Assembly: GCA_020720705.1 (NCBI GenBank)
Contig: DYOJ01000111.1
Coordinates: forward strand, 1 to 7,368
Direction of reading: 5' to 3'
DNA: 7,368 bases
From: Acetofilamentum sp.
Lineage (GTDB): Bacteria; Bacteroidota; Bacteroidia; Bacteroidales; JAADGE01
The notes beneath the pieces are model-generated. The model had not been told where the DNA came from. It saw only the letters and a program-made list of their open reading frames with translations, and made no database searches. Below are positions 1 to 7,277 of the stretch, piece by piece. The position numbers and the translations under genes are program-made. Each line of letters starts with the position of its first letter. Position 1 is the stretch's first letter.

Positions 1-61
1 GCATACACCTTTGTAAATCAACCTGAAAGCACAATCCGAAAATTCTTTAATAACTTTTTAT

Positions 62-1900
62 ATGAAAACAAAAATATTTCTTTTACTCGCATCTGTGCTG
101 ACGGTTTTTAGCTTAAAAGCTCAAATCCCCGCCGGTTATTACAACGCCGCCAACGGTTTGGAAGGTTACGCATTAAAAACAGCCTTATCAAACATTATAG
201 ACGGACACAACTCGCATAGTTATGATGCTCTCTACGATGGTTATGAAACAACAGATACGGACAATTATTATGAAAATGACGGAACGGTTTTAGACATGTA
301 TTCGGAAAATCCAAGTGGCACAGACCCGTATAACTACACCCACGGAAATCGTCAATGCGGAAATTATAGTTCGGAAAACGATTGCTATAACAGGGAGCAT
401 ATCTTTCCGCAAGGCTTTTTTAATGAAGCCTCTCCGATGAAATCAGATATTCATTTCGTAGTTCCGTCTGATGGTAAAGTAAACGGAATGCGAAATAACT
501 ACCCTTTCGGCGAAGTCGGATCAGCTTCGTTCACTTCATTAAACGGTAGTAAACTTGGGTCTTGCGTGTCTCCGGGATATTCAGGAACTGTTTTTGAACC
601 GATAGACGAATTTAAAGGAGATATTGCTCGAATGTTACTCTACTTCGTTACTCGTTACCAAACACAACTGTCAAGCTTTAGTCCGTCGGATTCCAACAAT
701 CCGCTTGACGGCTCAACCGGACAAAGTTTTGAAACTTGGCAAGTAAATGTTTTACTCTCATGGCACGAACTTGACCCGGTAAGCCAACGCGAAATAGACA
801 GAAACGAAGCCGCTTACGATTGGCAAAATAACAGAAATCCCTTTATTGACCACCCTGAATATGTACGTTGCATCTGGGCAACTTGCTCCGGAATAACCTT
901 CACCTCATCGCCTGCACTTACAGCAATGGAGACCTCTCCATACACTTACAACATTACTTACAATGTTGATAATGAAACAGAAACCCTCTCTTGCACACAA
1001 AAACCTGCATGGCTCACCTTCACAAAAAACGAAGCAAACAACACAGCTTCCCTCAGCGGAACACCTGCAATCGGAGATGCCGACACGTATGAGGTTACGC
1101 TTGTTTTGACTGAAGGAGAAAATACTGAAACACAAACATTTACAATAACAGTTTCTCCTTTTGCCTCAATTGTTACGCTGCTTGACGAAGATTTTTCATC
1201 CTGCACACTTACGGGATGGCAAACCATATCCGTTGCAAGTAATAAAAATTGGTCTTGCGGAAGCGGATATATCTCAATTAATGCTTATGGAGGAGACGCA
1301 GCGAGTAACGACTGGCTAATTTCGCCTGAGTTCAATTTGAATAATTATCAAGACGAAGTGCTCACTTTTATTGCCTACACCCAATACACGGACGGCGGTA
1401 TTACAAACCCGGAAGTAAAACTTAAATATACAACCGGATACACAGGAAGCCCGTCCACAACAACATGGACAAATTTGACCTACACCTCCCCTGCCGAAAA
1501 CAGCCTTACAAACACGGCAAGCGGTAATATTGACCTCTCGGCAATAAACGGAACTGCCTTTAGATTCGCGTTTAACTACACCTCATCAGGTACAGCATCC
1601 TCTTCAAGCAGTCTTTGGCGAATTGACGATGTTATGCTTACCGCCGAAACTATCGGAGCAATCTCGACTATCACTGACAATGGTGTACGCATAATTCCGA
1701 ACCCTGCAGGTGAAAGCATCCGTTTTTCACAAACACTTACGGGCAACTTGTGCATATACTCAATTGCAGGTGTCAAACTTATTGAAACAGAATTAAAACA
1801 AACAGAAACAAATATTTCAATGCTGAAATCGGGCATCTATTTTGCTCACATTACCGATAAAAAAGGAAATGTTACTGTGATGAAATTTATTAAACTCTAA
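62..1900 (+). CDS. Secreted endonuclease I family nuclease with T9SS C-terminal sorting domain
   Basis: This 612-residue protein is predicted to be an extracellular or surface-attached DNA/RNA endonuclease. Residues 1-20 form a signal peptide (MKTK, hydrophobic core, then LKA before Q21). Residues about 24-275 match the endonuclease I family (EndA/Dns/Vvn type, beta-beta-alpha-metal fold). The core is N-R-E-H-I-F-P-Q at 110-117, where H113 is the likely general base and E112 a likely metal ligand. It is followed by S-D-I-H at 128-131 and N141/N145/N146 in the K-V-N-G-M-R-N-N-Y-P-F-G segment. Cysteines 99, 108, 168, 270 and 275 could form disulphides, which fits export. Residues about 276-366 look like a putative-Ig (He_PIG-like) domain, with PAWLTF and LSGTP motifs. 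Residues about 372-528 resemble a choice-of-anchor J/cleaved-adhesin beta domain (DEDFSS, NDWLISPEF, WRIDDVML). Residues about 541-612 are a T9SS type A sorting domain (IIPNPAGESIRF, then LKSGIYF and a KFIKL end). The start is chosen because it gives a complete signal peptide. Family assignments are from motif recognition; nuclease activity is inferred. Likely roles are nutrient DNA scavenging or extracellular DNA degradation. Confidence 0.88.
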   Translation: MKTKIFLLLASVLTVFSLKAQIPAGYYNAANGLEGYALKTALSNIIDGHNSHSYDALYDGYETTDTDNYYENDGTVLDMYSENPSGTDPYNYTHGNRQCGNYSSENDCYNREHIFPQGFFNEASPMKSDIHFVVPSDGKVNGMRNNYPFGEVGSASFTSLNGSKLGSCVSPGYSGTVFEPIDEFKGDIARMLLYFVTRYQTQLSSFSPSDSNNPLDGSTGQSFETWQVNVLLSWHELDPVSQREIDRNEAAYDWQNNRNPFIDHPEYVRCIWATCSGITFTSSPALTAMETSPYTYNITYNVDNETETLSCTQKPAWLTFTKNEANNTASLSGTPAIGDADTYEVTLVLTEGENTETQTFTITVSPFASIVTLLDEDFSSCTLTGWQTISVASNKNWSCGSGYISINAYGGDAASNDWLISPEFNLNNYQDEVLTFIAYTQYTDGGITNPEVKLKYTTGYTGSPSTTTWTNLTYTSPAENSLTNTASGNIDLSAINGTAFRFAFNYTSSGTASSSSSLWRIDDVMLTAETIGAISTITDNGVRIIPNPAGESIRFSQTLTGNLCIYSIAGVKLIETELKQTETNISMLKSGIYFAHITDKKGNVTVMKFIKL

Positions 1901-1945
1901 TTTCTAAAAAAATACAGCAGAAAATTTCAATATTTTTAACAAAAC

Positions 1946-1977
1946 CTTGATTTGTAAATCTAATTTACATATCTTTG
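1946..1977 (+). promoter_or_regulatory. Bacteroidota-type promoter of the rimP-nusA-infB operon
   Basis: TATCTTTG at 1970-1977 matches the Bacteroidota -7 consensus TAnnTTTG exactly and is followed by C. CTTG at 1946-1949 matches three of the four bases of the -33 element TTTG, with a 20-bp spacer that is normal for this sigma factor. The predicted transcription start is near 1982-1986, giving a leader of about 52-56 nt before the rimP ATG. The element is in the only substantial gap upstream of rimP, so it most likely drives all three operon genes. The consensus is known from Bacteroides and Flavobacterium; activity here is inferred. Confidence 0.8.
1953..1969 (+). repeat. Perfect 7-bp inverted repeat inside the rimP promoter spacer
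   Basis: TGTAAAT at 1953-1959 and ATTTACA at 1963-1969 are exact reverse complements separated by CTA. The palindrome fills most of the spacer between the -33 and -7 elements and touches the -7 box at 1970. A dimeric regulator bound there would block RNA polymerase, so it is a candidate operator. No regulator can be named. The region is AT-rich, so chance is possible. Confidence 0.4.
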
Positions 1978-2000
1978 CACCCGAAATGAATTACAAGTGC

Positions 2001-2026
2001 GGGGGACTACGAAAGTCCCCCCTTTT
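2001..2026 (+). terminator. Terminator-like hairpin in the rimP leader (possible attenuator)
   Basis: GGGGGACT at 2001-2008 pairs perfectly with AGTCCCCC at 2014-2021 around the 5-nt loop ACGAA. One C and then TTTTATT follow. The short G/C-rich stem with a T tract has the form of an intrinsic terminator. It begins about 15-20 nt after the predicted rimP transcription start and ends 11 bases before the rimP ATG at 2038. It could be a transcription attenuator for the operon, an mRNA-stabilising 5' hairpin, or the terminator of the nuclease gene whose stop lies 100 bp upstream, where no other good terminator is visible. The structure is seen directly; its role is inferred. Confidence 0.6.
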
Positions 2027-2037
2027 ATTGTCTCAAA

Positions 2038-2508
2038 ATGCACAAACAAAAAATAGAGAACGCCGTTCGGGATATCATTGAAGAACTAAATATTCAAAGG
2101 TCTGATAATCTGTTATTTATAGTAACAGTTTCAGTATCTCCGGATAATAGTATTTCTGTTTCGGCAGATACAAAAGAAGGAATAACAGTGGAGGATTGTA
2201 TCAAAATCAGCAAGGCTTTTGAAGAAAGATTTGACCGCGAAGAAGAAGACTACGAAATAGAAGTAGGCTCACCCGGACTATCAAATCCGCTCAGAGTAAT
2301 TGAGCAATATCAAAAAAATATCGGACGTGAATTAAAAATTGAGACACACGATAAACGAAAAATAAAAGGAAAACTCACGAACGTTGAGAACGCTTATATT
2401 GAGGTAAGCTCGGAACAAAAGAAAAAAAAAGAAAAACAAGTCGAAACTGATATTCTAAGAATTGATTTTGAGAACATTAAGTTGGCGAAATTAGTAATAA
2501 ATATTTAA
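2038..2508 (+). CDS. rimP: Ribosome maturation factor RimP
   Basis: RimP binds the free 30S subunit and helps late assembly of the small subunit. The 156-residue length is normal for the family. Residues about 1-86 form the alpha/beta N-terminal domain and end in the family signature E-V-G-S-P-G-L-S-N-P-L-R at 75-86 (E. coli has a similar SSPGLDRPL). Residues about 90-156 form the SH3-like C-terminal domain, beginning near Y91 and ending in beta strands ILRIDFENIKLAKLVI. A lysine-rich loop at 129-134 is encoded partly by a run of nine A at 2422-2430. The ATG lacks a Shine-Dalgarno sequence; only A-rich sequence precedes it, as is usual in Bacteroidota. It is the first gene of the operon, 20 bp before nusA, and sits behind a structured leader. 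Identification rests on the signature, length and position before nusA. Confidence 0.95.
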   Translation: MHKQKIENAVRDIIEELNIQRSDNLLFIVTVSVSPDNSISVSADTKEGITVEDCIKISKAFEERFDREEEDYEIEVGSPGLSNPLRVIEQYQKNIGRELKIETHDKRKIKGKLTNVENAYIEVSSEQKKKKEKQVETDILRIDFENIKLAKLVINI

Positions 2509-2528
2509 TAAAATCATACAACCGCACA

Positions 2529-3773
2529 ATGGAGAATGTGAATCTGATAGATACGTTTGCAGATTTTAAGGAACACAAAAATATAGACCGCTCAACAATG
2601 ATGGGCGTGCTCGAAGACGTGTTCCGTAGTATGTTAGTCAAACATTACGGCTCTGACGACAACTATGACGTCATCATAAATATTGATAAAGGTGACTTTG
2701 AAATTTGGCGAAACAGAATTGTCGTTGAAGACGACGAACTCGAGGATGAGAATACCGAAATACCATTATCAGAAGCTCGCAAATTTGACGAAGATTACGA
2801 AGTAGGCGAAGAATTTGCCGATGAAGTAAAAATGGAAAATTTCGGCAGACGTATGGTATTGTCAATCCGCCAAAATTTGACGTCAAGAATATTGCAACTC
2901 GAACGTGAATACATTTTTAATAAATATCAGGATAAAGTCGGGACAGTAATATCCGGCGAAGTCTATCAAATTTGGAAAAAAGAAATTCTCGTTTTAGACG
3001 AAGAAGGCAATGAATTGATACTTCCGAAAACCGAACAAATACCGACCGATTTTTACCGCAAAGGAGATACCGTGCGCGCAGCTGTATTGCGTGTGGACAT
3101 GCGTAACAACACTCCTCTAATCATAATTTCCAGAACTGCTCCGGTATTTTTAGAACGATTATTTGAACTCGAAGTTCCCGAAATATTCGACGGTCTTATC
3201 ACGATTAAAAACATCGTACGCATGGCAGGTGAACGCGCTAAAGTATCGGTTGAATCTTATGACGACCGCATAGACCCTGTCGGAGCATGCGTGGGCGTAA
3301 AAGGCTCCCGTATCCACGGCATTGTCCGAGAATTACGAAATGAAAACATTGATGTTATCAATTATTCGTCTAACACAAAACTATACATACAACGCGCCCT
3401 AAGTCCGGCAAAAATCAACTCGGTTAAAATTGACGAAGCCAACAAACGTGCAGAAGTTTTCCTCGACCCGGAAGAAGTTTCAAAAGCAATCGGAAAAAAC
3501 GGCATGAATATTAAACTCGCCGGACGTCTGACAGGGTACGAAATAGATGTTTTCAGAGACATGGAAGAAGAATTGGAAGAAGATGTTGCACTCAAAGATT
3601 TTGCTGACGAAATAGACCAATGGGTTATTGACACATTTATATCTATCGGATGCGATACGGCAAAAAGTGTCCTCAATACTTCTCGCAACGAACTGATACG
3701 CAGGACAGACCTCGAAGAAGAAACTGTGGACGAAGTTCTTGAAATATTATCAAAAGAATTCGAGCACGAATAA
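2529..3773 (+). CDS. nusA: Transcription elongation/termination/antitermination factor NusA
   Basis: NusA binds RNA polymerase and nascent RNA and modulates pausing, intrinsic termination and antitermination. The N-terminal polymerase-binding domain covers about 1-130. The S1 domain covers about 135-203 (from KVGTVISGEV to IIISRTAP). KH1 follows, with the hallmark D-P-V-G-A-C-V-G-V-K-G-S-R-I at 249-262. KH2 carries A-I-G-K-N-G-M-N-I-K-L-A at 320-331. A C-terminal tail of about 70 residues (343-414) is acidic, then has helix-hairpin-helix-like sequence (GCDTAKSVLNTSRNELIRRTDLEEE is the region at 374-398). The 414-residue length fits Bacteroidota NusA, which lacks the two full acidic repeat domains of the roughly 495-residue E. 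coli protein. The start at 2529 gives a complete N-terminal domain. It lies between rimP and infB in the conserved order. NusA is known to affect expression of its own operon in some bacteria, which is relevant to the hairpin in the rimP leader, but nothing in this sequence proves autoregulation. Confidence 0.97.
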   Translation: MENVNLIDTFADFKEHKNIDRSTMMGVLEDVFRSMLVKHYGSDDNYDVIINIDKGDFEIWRNRIVVEDDELEDENTEIPLSEARKFDEDYEVGEEFADEVKMENFGRRMVLSIRQNLTSRILQLEREYIFNKYQDKVGTVISGEVYQIWKKEILVLDEEGNELILPKTEQIPTDFYRKGDTVRAAVLRVDMRNNTPLIIISRTAPVFLERLFELEVPEIFDGLITIKNIVRMAGERAKVSVESYDDRIDPVGACVGVKGSRIHGIVRELRNENIDVINYSSNTKLYIQRALSPAKINSVKIDEANKRAEVFLDPEEVSKAIGKNGMNIKLAGRLTGYEIDVFRDMEEELEEDVALKDFADEIDQWVIDTFISIGCDTAKSVLNTSRNELIRRTDLEEETVDEVLEILSKEFEHE

Positions 3774-3833
3774 CATATACAACACAAAACAATCACTAAG
3801 AATAAAGCACACAATTCTTTTTTAACAAACGAT

Positions 3834-6800
3834 ATGGCTGCAGATAAAGGAAAACGTTTAAATCAAATCGCAAAAGAAGTCAACGTAGGAATCCATACCC
3901 TCGTGGAATTTTTGGCAAAAAAGGGACATGAAGTTTCCCCCGACCCAAACAATAAAATTTCAGGAGAATTATACGGATTACTGCTGAAACAATTTTTGCC
4001 GGATAAGTACGTCAAAGAAGAAGTGGAAGAAACCAGAAAGAAATTTCAGGCTTTAGACAAACGCCGTGAAAAAAAATCAGACAACAGTCTTACCGAAGAT
4101 GAGACACCTGAAAATGTGCTTCAAACTCGCACTGAACAAGAAGACATCCTGTCAGAACAAAAAGGTTTGAAAATTATCGGGAAAATTGATTTATCGCCTC
4201 CGTCAAACAGCCATCGCAGCGAAACAACTGAGACGTCGGAACATAAACTTCAAGTCGAAACTGAAAATTCCGAATCGAAAGAAGAAGATTCGCATCTCAA
4301 AATATCGCAAGTTGAAAAGCTCAACGTTGAAAACATATCAACGAACGAATTAGAAACAGTTACCAAGATTGAAACCGACATTAAGCCGGAAACAATACAA
4401 AACATTGTGAACCAGGAAGATAAAGAGAACGTTACTCATGACAACAACTTTGAGGACGAAGACTACGACCTAAACATAACCGATGCGGTTGCAGAGAATG
4501 AAAACAAAGCCGGCAACGTTTCAACATCTGTTTCTAAATCAAATATTTATGACACAAAAGAAAGTGATGTCGAAGAAAATTTTGAAGAAAGTAACTTAGA
4601 CGAAAATGATTTTGAAGAAGATATAGATGACGAAAGTGATTTTATCCACAAAACTATTGACGAAGACGAAGATGATTCCGAACTTGAAACAATTGTTGTT
4701 AAAAGCACAATAATTATTGAAGACGAACCAATTCTTCCGTCAGCAATAAAAATAAAAGAAGAACACGGTCCAAAAATTATAGGTAAAATAGACCTTGATG
4801 CGCTGAATCAAAAAATGCGCCCCGAACGTAAAAAGACTTCTGCGGAACGCCGAAAAGAACGCGAGGCAAGAGAAAAAGCATCAAAAGATGCAATTGATCG
4901 CAAAAAAGTTCTCCGCAAAATAGAAGAGGATGCCACTCAAAAATTAACAGGTTCGCCTACCGAAAAAAACTTACAAACAGAAAGCGGAAATTTAACCCCC
5001 GATGATAATTTTATCAAAACAAAAATTCCGCAACTTGCCGGACCGAAAGTCATTACGACAATCGAACTGACTGACGAACTTAAATCAGACAAGAACAAGA
5101 AAAAAGCGGAACGAAAACGTAAACGAAATCGTATTCGTAAACCGGTTGATTCTTCCAAAGTTGCTGCTCCCAAAAGTGAATCAACAACGAAGGAACATGA
5201 TAAAATTAAGCCCGTAGAGAAAAAATTAGTCAAGAAAAAAGCCGAGACCAAACGTCCGATTAAAGTCGAAATAGACGAAGAAGATGTAAATGCTCAAGTA
5301 AAAGAAACACTTGCTCGGCTGACAGTTAAAGGCAAAAAGAAAGCAGTTAAGCATCGTAAAGATAAACGTGAAGTTATCAGAAAACGCATGCAAGACGAGG
5401 CAGATATGCTTGAACAAGAAGAAAGCAAACTGCGTGTAACGGAATTTGTATCGGCAAACGAACTTGCAGTGATGATGGATGTTTCTGTAAATGAAATCAT
5501 TGCAACATGTTTTGACCTCGGCAAAATGATTACTATCAATTCACGCATGGATGCAGAACTCATCTCATTTATTGCAGAAGAATATGGCTTTGAAGTCGAA
5601 TTTATATCTGCCGCCGATGCCGATATTGTCGAAGAAGTTGAGGACACCCCCGAAGAACTCAAAACTCGCCCGCCCATTGTTACGGTAATGGGGCACGTGG
5701 ACCACGGTAAAACATCGTTGCTCGACTATATCCGAAAAACAAATGTCATCGCCGGAGAAGCCGGAGGAATAACTCAACATATCGGAGCATACAACGTTAC
5801 TCTGCCCGACGGTAGCCAAATCACTTTTCTGGACACTCCCGGACACGAAGCCTTTACGGCAATGCGCGCACGCGGAGCAAAAGTTACCGACCTTGCAATC
5901 ATCGTAGTAGCAGCAGATGACAACATTATGCCGCAAACAGAAGAAGCCATTAATCATGCTAAAGCGGCCAACGTCCCTATAATTTTTGCAATCAATAAAA
6001 TAGATAAAGACGGCGCAAACCCGGACAAAATTAAAGAAGCCCTTGCAGCTCGAAACCTTTTAGTAGAAGAATGGGGCGGAAAATATCAATCCACAGATAT
6101 ATCGGCAAAAAAAGGACTGAATATAGAAAAGTTAATGGAGGAAGTTCTACTCGCTGCCGAAGTGCTCGACCTGAAAGCAAACCCCGACAGAATGGCAAAA
6201 GGAACAGTTATTGAAGCAGCATTAGACCCCGGAAGAGGCTATGTTTCAACATTACTTGTCCAAAACGGAACACTCCGTCAAGGTGATGTCATTTTAGCAG
6301 GTGCTTTTTCCGGAAAAGTGAAAGCTATTTTCAACGAGAAGAAAAAAGAAATTAAATCAGCCGGACCCTCTACGCCGATTCTTGTGCTCGGCTTAGACGG
6401 AGCACCCCAAGCGGGCGATACCTTCCGTGTTATGGAAAGCGAAAAAGATGCTCGTGAAATTGCAAACAAAAACAAACGTCTGCAACGCGAACAAACTCTG
6501 CGTGCTCACAAACACATTACGCTCGACGAAATCGGCAGACGCTTAAAACTCGGCAACTTCCAACGCCTCAACGTAATCATCAAAGGAGACGTTATCGGCT
6601 CTGTCGAAGCATTGGCAGACTCACTCATCAAACTTTCTACCGAAGAAATCGAACTACATGTAATTCACAAAGGCGTGGGACAAATTTCGGAGGCAGACGT
6701 TATGTTGGCAACGGCTTCGGATGCTATTATTTTAGGTTTCCAAGTTCGTCCTTCTACAGCTGCACGTAAACTTGCAGAAGTCGAAGAAATTGATATTCGC

Positions 6801-7175
6801 TTATATTCAGTTATTTACAGTGCGATTGAAGAAGTCAGAGCGGCAATGGAAGGTATGCTATCTCCAGAGATAAAAGAAGAAATTGTCGGAACAATTGAAG
6901 TAAGGACAGTCTTTAAAATTTCAAAAATCGGAAATATTGCCGGTTGCTATGTCCTTGACGGTAAAGTAAATAAAGATGACCGAATAAGGCTCATTCGAGA
7001 CGGTATCGTAGTTAATACCACCAAATTAGCTTCACTAAAACGTTTCAAAGAAGATGTAAAAGAAGTAAGCAGAGGCTACGAATGTGGTTTGAATCTTCAT
7101 AACTTTGAAGATATAAGAGAAGGAGACATTATTGAAGCATTTAAAGAAGTTGAAGTAGCTAAAAAATTAGAATAG
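3834..7175 (+). CDS. infB: Translation initiation factor IF-2
   Basis: IF-2 is the GTPase that recruits fMet-tRNA to the 30S subunit and promotes 50S joining. This copy has 1113 residues, longer than E. coli IF-2 (890). Residues 1-55 form an IF2_N subdomain ([20 protein letters not shown]). Residues about 60-530 are a long low-complexity charged linker: acidic at about 200-300, basic at about 325-362 and 415-515, with three [12 protein letters not shown] motifs. A second IF2_N-like segment lies at about 534-591. The G domain has G1 G-H-V-D-H-G-K-T (620-627), switch I G-G-I-T-Q-H-I-G (644-651), G3 D-T-P-G-H-E (667-672), G4 N-K-I-D (721-724) and G5 S-A-K-K-G (757-761), all intact. Domain II (about 787-875), domain III (about 895-1000) and the fMet-tRNA-binding domain C2 (about 1015-1110) follow. 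The gene starts 60 bp after nusA and ends before a strong terminator, so it is the last operon gene. Internal in-frame ATGs could give shorter isoforms, as in E. coli, but no evidence for this is visible. Confidence 0.97.
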   Translation: MAADKGKRLNQIAKEVNVGIHTLVEFLAKKGHEVSPDPNNKISGELYGLLLKQFLPDKYVKEEVEETRKKFQALDKRREKKSDNSLTEDETPENVLQTRTEQEDILSEQKGLKIIGKIDLSPPSNSHRSETTETSEHKLQVETENSESKEEDSHLKISQVEKLNVENISTNELETVTKIETDIKPETIQNIVNQEDKENVTHDNNFEDEDYDLNITDAVAENENKAGNVSTSVSKSNIYDTKESDVEENFEESNLDENDFEEDIDDESDFIHKTIDEDEDDSELETIVVKSTIIIEDEPILPSAIKIKEEHGPKIIGKIDLDALNQKMRPERKKTSAERRKEREAREKASKDAIDRKKVLRKIEEDATQKLTGSPTEKNLQTESGNLTPDDNFIKTKIPQLAGPKVITTIELTDELKSDKNKKKAERKRKRNRIRKPVDSSKVAAPKSESTTKEHDKIKPVEKKLVKKKAETKRPIKVEIDEEDVNAQVKETLARLTVKGKKKAVKHRKDKREVIRKRMQDEADMLEQEESKLRVTEFVSANELAVMMDVSVNEIIATCFDLGKMITINSRMDAELISFIAEEYGFEVEFISAADADIVEEVEDTPEELKTRPPIVTVMGHVDHGKTSLLDYIRKTNVIAGEAGGITQHIGAYNVTLPDGSQITFLDTPGHEAFTAMRARGAKVTDLAIIVVAADDNIMPQTEEAINHAKAANVPIIFAINKIDKDGANPDKIKEALAARNLLVEEWGGKYQSTDISAKKGLNIEKLMEEVLLAAEVLDLKANPDRMAKGTVIEAALDPGRGYVSTLLVQNGTLRQGDVILAGAFSGKVKAIFNEKKKEIKSAGPSTPILVLGLDGAPQAGDTFRVMESEKDAREIANKNKRLQREQTLRAHKHITLDEIGRRLKLGNFQRLNVIIKGDVIGSVEALADSLIKLSTEEIELHVIHKGVGQISEADVMLATASDAIILGFQVRPSTAARKLAEVEEIDIRLYSVIYSAIEEVRAAMEGMLSPEIKEEIVGTIEVRTVFKISKIGNIAGCYVLDGKVNKDDRIRLIRDGIVVNTTKLASLKRFKEDVKEVSRGYECGLNLHNFEDIREGDIIEAFKEVEVAKKLE
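4170..5069 (+). repeat. Three dispersed [12 protein letters not shown] motifs in the IF-2 linker
   Basis: The linker of IF-2 carries K-I-I-G-K-I-D-L at residues 113-120 (4170-4193), [10 protein letters not shown] at 312-321 (4767-4796) and the degenerate [10 protein letters not shown] at 403-412 (5040-5069). Codons differ between copies, so the similarity is held at protein level rather than reflecting recent DNA duplication. These short hydrophobic motifs stand out against highly charged surroundings. From memory, related GKIDL/GQIDL motifs recur in IF-2 of other Bacteroidota. Their function is unknown to me; a short linear binding motif is an inference. Confidence 0.6.
4566..4661 (+). repeat. 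Acidic ~10-residue tandem repeat in the IF-2 linker
   Basis: Residues 245-276 of IF-2 read as three imperfect units, [21 protein letters not shown] and [11 protein letters not shown]. Each has an acidic stretch followed by F. The DNA keeps partial identity between units (GAAAATTTTGAAGAA against GAAAATGATTTTGAAGAA), consistent with an old about 30-bp tandem duplication within a disordered linker. Confidence 0.45.
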
Positions 7176-7195
7176 CTTAGTTGTAAATAAGTTGA

Positions 7196-7237
7196 AAAGA
7201 GGCTGTGATGAAAATCTGACAGCCTCTTTCTGTTTTT
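7196..7237 (+). terminator. Intrinsic terminator of the rimP-nusA-infB operon
   Basis: AAAGAGGCTGT at 7196-7206 and ACAGCCTCTTT at 7219-7229 form a perfect 11-bp stem. The inner sequence can add GAT/ATC pairs closed by a GAAA tetraloop (7210-7213), with a TG bulge at 7217-7218. CTGTTTTT follows at 7230-7237. It begins 21 bases after the infB stop and ends before the ligA promoter, separating the two transcription units. On the minus strand the stem is followed by TC and then A-rich sequence, so minus-strand termination would be weaker. Confidence 0.88.
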
Positions 7238-7260
7238 CACCGATATTTTGAGTATATTTG
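7229..7260 (+). promoter_or_regulatory. Bacteroidota-type promoter of ligA
   Basis: TATATTTG at 7253-7260, followed by C, matches TAnnTTTG exactly. TCTG at 7229-7232 matches three of the four bases of the -33 TTTG at a 20-bp spacing, the same spacing as in the rimP promoter. The predicted start near 7265-7269 leaves only about 10 nt before the ligA ATG. The -33 element overlaps the T tract of the infB terminator, so terminator and promoter are packed against each other. Confidence 0.72.
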
Positions 7261-7277
7261 CAACAAAAATAGTCAAA

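Noticed and set aside
1..61. Possible promoter of the nuclease gene (CACCTTTG at 6-13)
   Set aside because: It differs from TAnnTTTG at the first base, and any -33 element would lie before the window start, so it cannot be supported.
1901..1940. A/T-rich inverted segments after the nuclease stop as a terminator
   Set aside because: Pairing is only between A and T runs (AAAAATA with TATTTTT), with a long loop and no G-C pairs. It is better explained by base composition.
1986..2081. Short upstream reading frame of 31 codons starting at ATG 1986, covering the leader hairpin and overlapping the rimP start in another frame
   Set aside because: It starts at or next to the predicted transcription start with no ribosome-binding signal, and it has no recognisable peptide or regulatory codon run. 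A leader peptide cannot be supported.
3362..3814. Minus-strand open frame of 150 codons overlapping the nusA 3' end
   Set aside because: It is a shadow of the nusA coding frame: serine-rich low-complexity translation, no recognisable domain, and no promoter.
3798..3824. Weak hairpin AAGAAT/ATTCTT followed by a T run between nusA and infB
   Set aside because: The stem is only 6 bp and mostly A-T, with a 10-nt loop. It is unlikely to terminate transcription, and infB has no promoter of its own here, so read-through from nusA is expected.
5565..5957. Minus-strand open frame of 130 codons opposite the IF-2 G domain
   Set aside because: It lies wholly opposite strongly conserved IF-2 GTPase sequence, and its translation has no known motif.
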